From assembly GCA_030668045.1 (NCBI GenBank), contig DAOUUR010000087.1, positions 1-7,957 on the forward strand: a stretch of 7,957 bases of DNA, written 5' to 3'. Numbering within the stretch: the stretch's first letter is position 1; every line of letters starts with the position of its first letter. Below the pieces are notes generated by a model, which searched no databases, was not told the DNA's origin, and worked only from the letters and a program-made list of their open reading frames with translations. Shown here piece after piece: positions 7,134 to 7,957 of this stretch. The stretch is from a bacterium (lineage in GTDB: Bacteria > Zixibacteria > MSB-5A5 > GN15 > FEB-12). The position numbers were made by a program, and so were the translations under genes.

Positions 7134-7162
7134 ATGATAGCAGATCGAGCCGAAAATACCAA
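7134..7162 (-). promoter_or_regulatory. Sigma70-like promoter for the aminotransferase gene
   Basis: On the minus strand TTGGTA (7162-7157) and TATCAT (7139-7134) are separated by exactly 17 nt, and a TG one base before the -10 makes it an extended -10 element. The -10 matches the consensus at 5 of 6 positions and the -35 at 4 of 6. The start site would be near 7127, giving a 5' leader of roughly 90 nt. A small inverted repeat, CTATCA-7 nt-TGATAG (7122-7140), overlaps the -10 and could be an operator. No other good promoter was seen in this gap. Confidence 0.55.
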
Positions 7163-7199
7163 GCTTTCCGGCAGCTTTTTGTGAGCTAGATATAAGAAT

Positions 7200-7227
7200 G
7201 CCCGCATCGACAATCACAGATACGGGC
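7200..7227 (-). terminator. Probable glnA terminator hairpin
   Basis: GCCCGTATC and GATGCGGGC (minus strand) can form a 9-bp stem with one U-G wobble and a 10-nt loop, followed by the moderately T-rich ATTCTTATAT. It lies about 125 nt beyond the glnA stop and upstream of the aminotransferase promoter, a sensible place to end glnA transcription. The T-tract is interrupted, so it may be a weak terminator. Confidence 0.5.
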
Positions 7228-7249
7228 GCGGCAGAATTTTCCCGTGACT

Positions 7250-7269
7250 GGCACATGTCCACATGTGCC
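7250..7269. repeat. 20-bp palindrome A (GGCACATGT-CC-ACATGTGCC)
   Basis: This has perfect 9-bp arms around a CC centre. As RNA it could form an 8-bp stem with a 4-nt loop. It is near-identical to palindrome B at 7291-7310. Aligned in the same orientation, the two differ only at the fifth and sixteenth bases, a C/G versus G/C swap that keeps the symmetry. The centres are 41 bp apart, close to four helical turns. It may be an operator half of a pair, a dispersed extragenic palindrome, or an RNA hairpin in the glnA 3' UTR. Confidence 0.75.
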
Positions 7270-7290
7270 GGTATACTCATAACGGTCTAC

Positions 7291-7310
7291 GGCAGATGTG
7301 GACATCTGCC
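7291..7310. repeat. 20-bp palindrome B (GGCAGATGT-GG-ACATCTGCC)
   Basis: This is the second member of the pair, again with perfect 9-bp arms around a 2-bp centre. It lies about 40 bp beyond the glnA stop in the direction of transcription. GC-rich flanks (GCCGCCC on the plus strand) resemble those of dispersed extragenic palindromes. The sequence alone does not distinguish a protein-binding site from a REP-like repeat. Confidence 0.75.
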
Positions 7311-7350
7311 GCCCACTTGAATCGACTGACTCGACTCGGGCACTGCAGAA

Positions 7351-7957
7351 TCAATTATCGTAGTATAACTCGAACTCGTGAGGAGTTGGACGTACTCTGA
7401 TCTCGTCTACTTCGTTGCGTTTGAGTGCAACCCATGCCTCGATAAGGTCCTCGGTAAATACTCCACCCTGCAACAGGTACTCGTAGTCATTTTCGAGACA
7501 ATTGAGAGCTTTGTTTAGCGACGTTGGGAGTTGATGAATCGCCTTCAACTCATCTGGGGACATCTCGTCAAGATTCCGATCCAGCGGCATTCCGGGATCA
7601 ATCTTGTTGCGAACACCGTCCAACCCGGCCATTAGCATCGCAGAATAGGCCAGGTATGGGTTCATCGTACCATCGGGTGGACGGAACTCCAGTCGCATAG
7701 TTTTCGGGTTGCGCTGATATCCTGGAATGCGAATACAAGCTGTCCGATTACCAACCGCATACGTCCCGGCGACCGGTGCTTCGAATCCGGGGATGAGTCT
7801 CTTGAATGAATTGGTCGATGGACTAGTAAAAGCCAGCAATGAATCGGCATGCTTTAACAGCCCACCAATATAGTATAGCCCGAGCTTGGAAAACCGGGCT
7901 GGACCATTTTTGTCGAAAAAGAGTGAGCCTTTCGCATCGGCCAGAAACTGGAGAACA
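7351..7957 (-). CDS. glnA: Glutamine synthetase type I, C-terminal part (runs off the right edge)
   Basis: The last 201 residues of a type I glutamine synthetase are present; the frame is open to the window edge. The enzyme makes glutamine from glutamate, ammonia and ATP. Recognisable segments are GLYYIGGLLKHADSLLAFT, PSTNSFKRLIPGFEAPV, RLEFRPPDGTMNPYLA, AMLMAGLDGVRNKIDPG, GGVFTEDLIEAW and the C-terminal EFELYY, which matches the end of E. coli GlnA. An ungapped alignment through DRNLDEMSPDE puts Asp (codon 7567-7569) where E. coli GlnA has the adenylylated Tyr397 of KNLYDLPPEE, so this control is probably absent. The N-terminal part, including most of the ATP site, is outside the window. It is upstream of, and separated by a terminator from, the aminotransferase. 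Confidence 0.95.
   Translation of the reverse strand, partial: VLQFLADAKGSLFFDKNGPARFSKLGLYYIGGLLKHADSLLAFTSPSTNSFKRLIPGFEAPVAGTYAVGNRTACIRIPGYQRNPKTMRLEFRPPDGTMNPYLAYSAMLMAGLDGVRNKIDPGMPLDRNLDEMSPDELKAIHQLPTSLNKALNCLENDYEYLLQGGVFTEDLIEAWVALKRNEVDEIRVRPTPHEFELYYDN

Larger units (their letters stand above)
7035..7350. other. Intergenic region between glnA and the aminotransferase gene
   Basis: This 316-bp stretch has no convincing full-size gene. In transcription order it holds an imperfect inverted repeat just after glnA (7319-7337), palindromes B and A, the probable glnA terminator, a sigma70-like promoter, and a 5' leader with a possible short ORF and the aminotransferase ribosome-binding site. 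I saw no tRNA, T-box or recognisable riboswitch in it. Confidence 0.7.

Overview
The window is a bacterial chromosomal segment in which every convincing gene lies on the minus strand, so it is transcribed from high to low coordinates. Transcription order is: the 3' part of a type I glutamine synthetase gene (glnA), a roughly 316-bp intergenic region, a fold-type I PLP aminotransferase, a strong hairpin terminator, a DapF-like gene, and then a tightly packed tryptophan operon trpE-trpG-trpD-trpC-trpF-trpB. trpB runs off the left edge; trpA would be expected next but is not visible. The GC content looks moderate and the gene order is canonical. No marker fixes the phylum; a free-living, possibly uncultured, Gram-negative-type bacterium is a guess only.

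The trp genes convert chorismate to tryptophan: TrpE/TrpG (anthranilate synthase), TrpD (phosphoribosyl transfer), TrpF (isomerase), TrpC (indole-glycerol-phosphate synthase) and TrpB (tryptophan synthase beta). All key catalytic residues I could check are present. Junctions are very tight: ATGA overlaps at DapF-like/trpE and trpC/trpF, a 1-nt gap at trpE/trpG, a 2-nt gap at trpG/trpD, a 27-nt gap at trpD/trpC and a 17-nt overlap at trpF/trpB. This indicates one translationally coupled transcript that includes the DapF-like gene.

The most unusual item is the DapF-like protein. It keeps the diaminopimelate epimerase fold signatures and most substrate-contact residues, but both catalytic cysteines of the family are serine (Ser75 and Ser222). 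Both are encoded by TCG, which is two base changes from either Cys codon. It is therefore unlikely to be a normal diaminopimelate epimerase, and its coupling to trpE suggests a role connected with tryptophan or aromatic metabolism.

The 7035-7350 intergenic region is rich in signals. It holds a pair of related 20-bp palindromes whose arms differ by a compensatory base pair, a likely glnA terminator, a good sigma70-like extended -10 promoter for the aminotransferase, and a possible 12-residue leader ORF containing one Trp codon. The glutamine synthetase has Asp at the position of the adenylylated Tyr of enterobacterial GlnA. I saw no RNA genes, insertion sequences, CRISPR arrays or pseudogenes.
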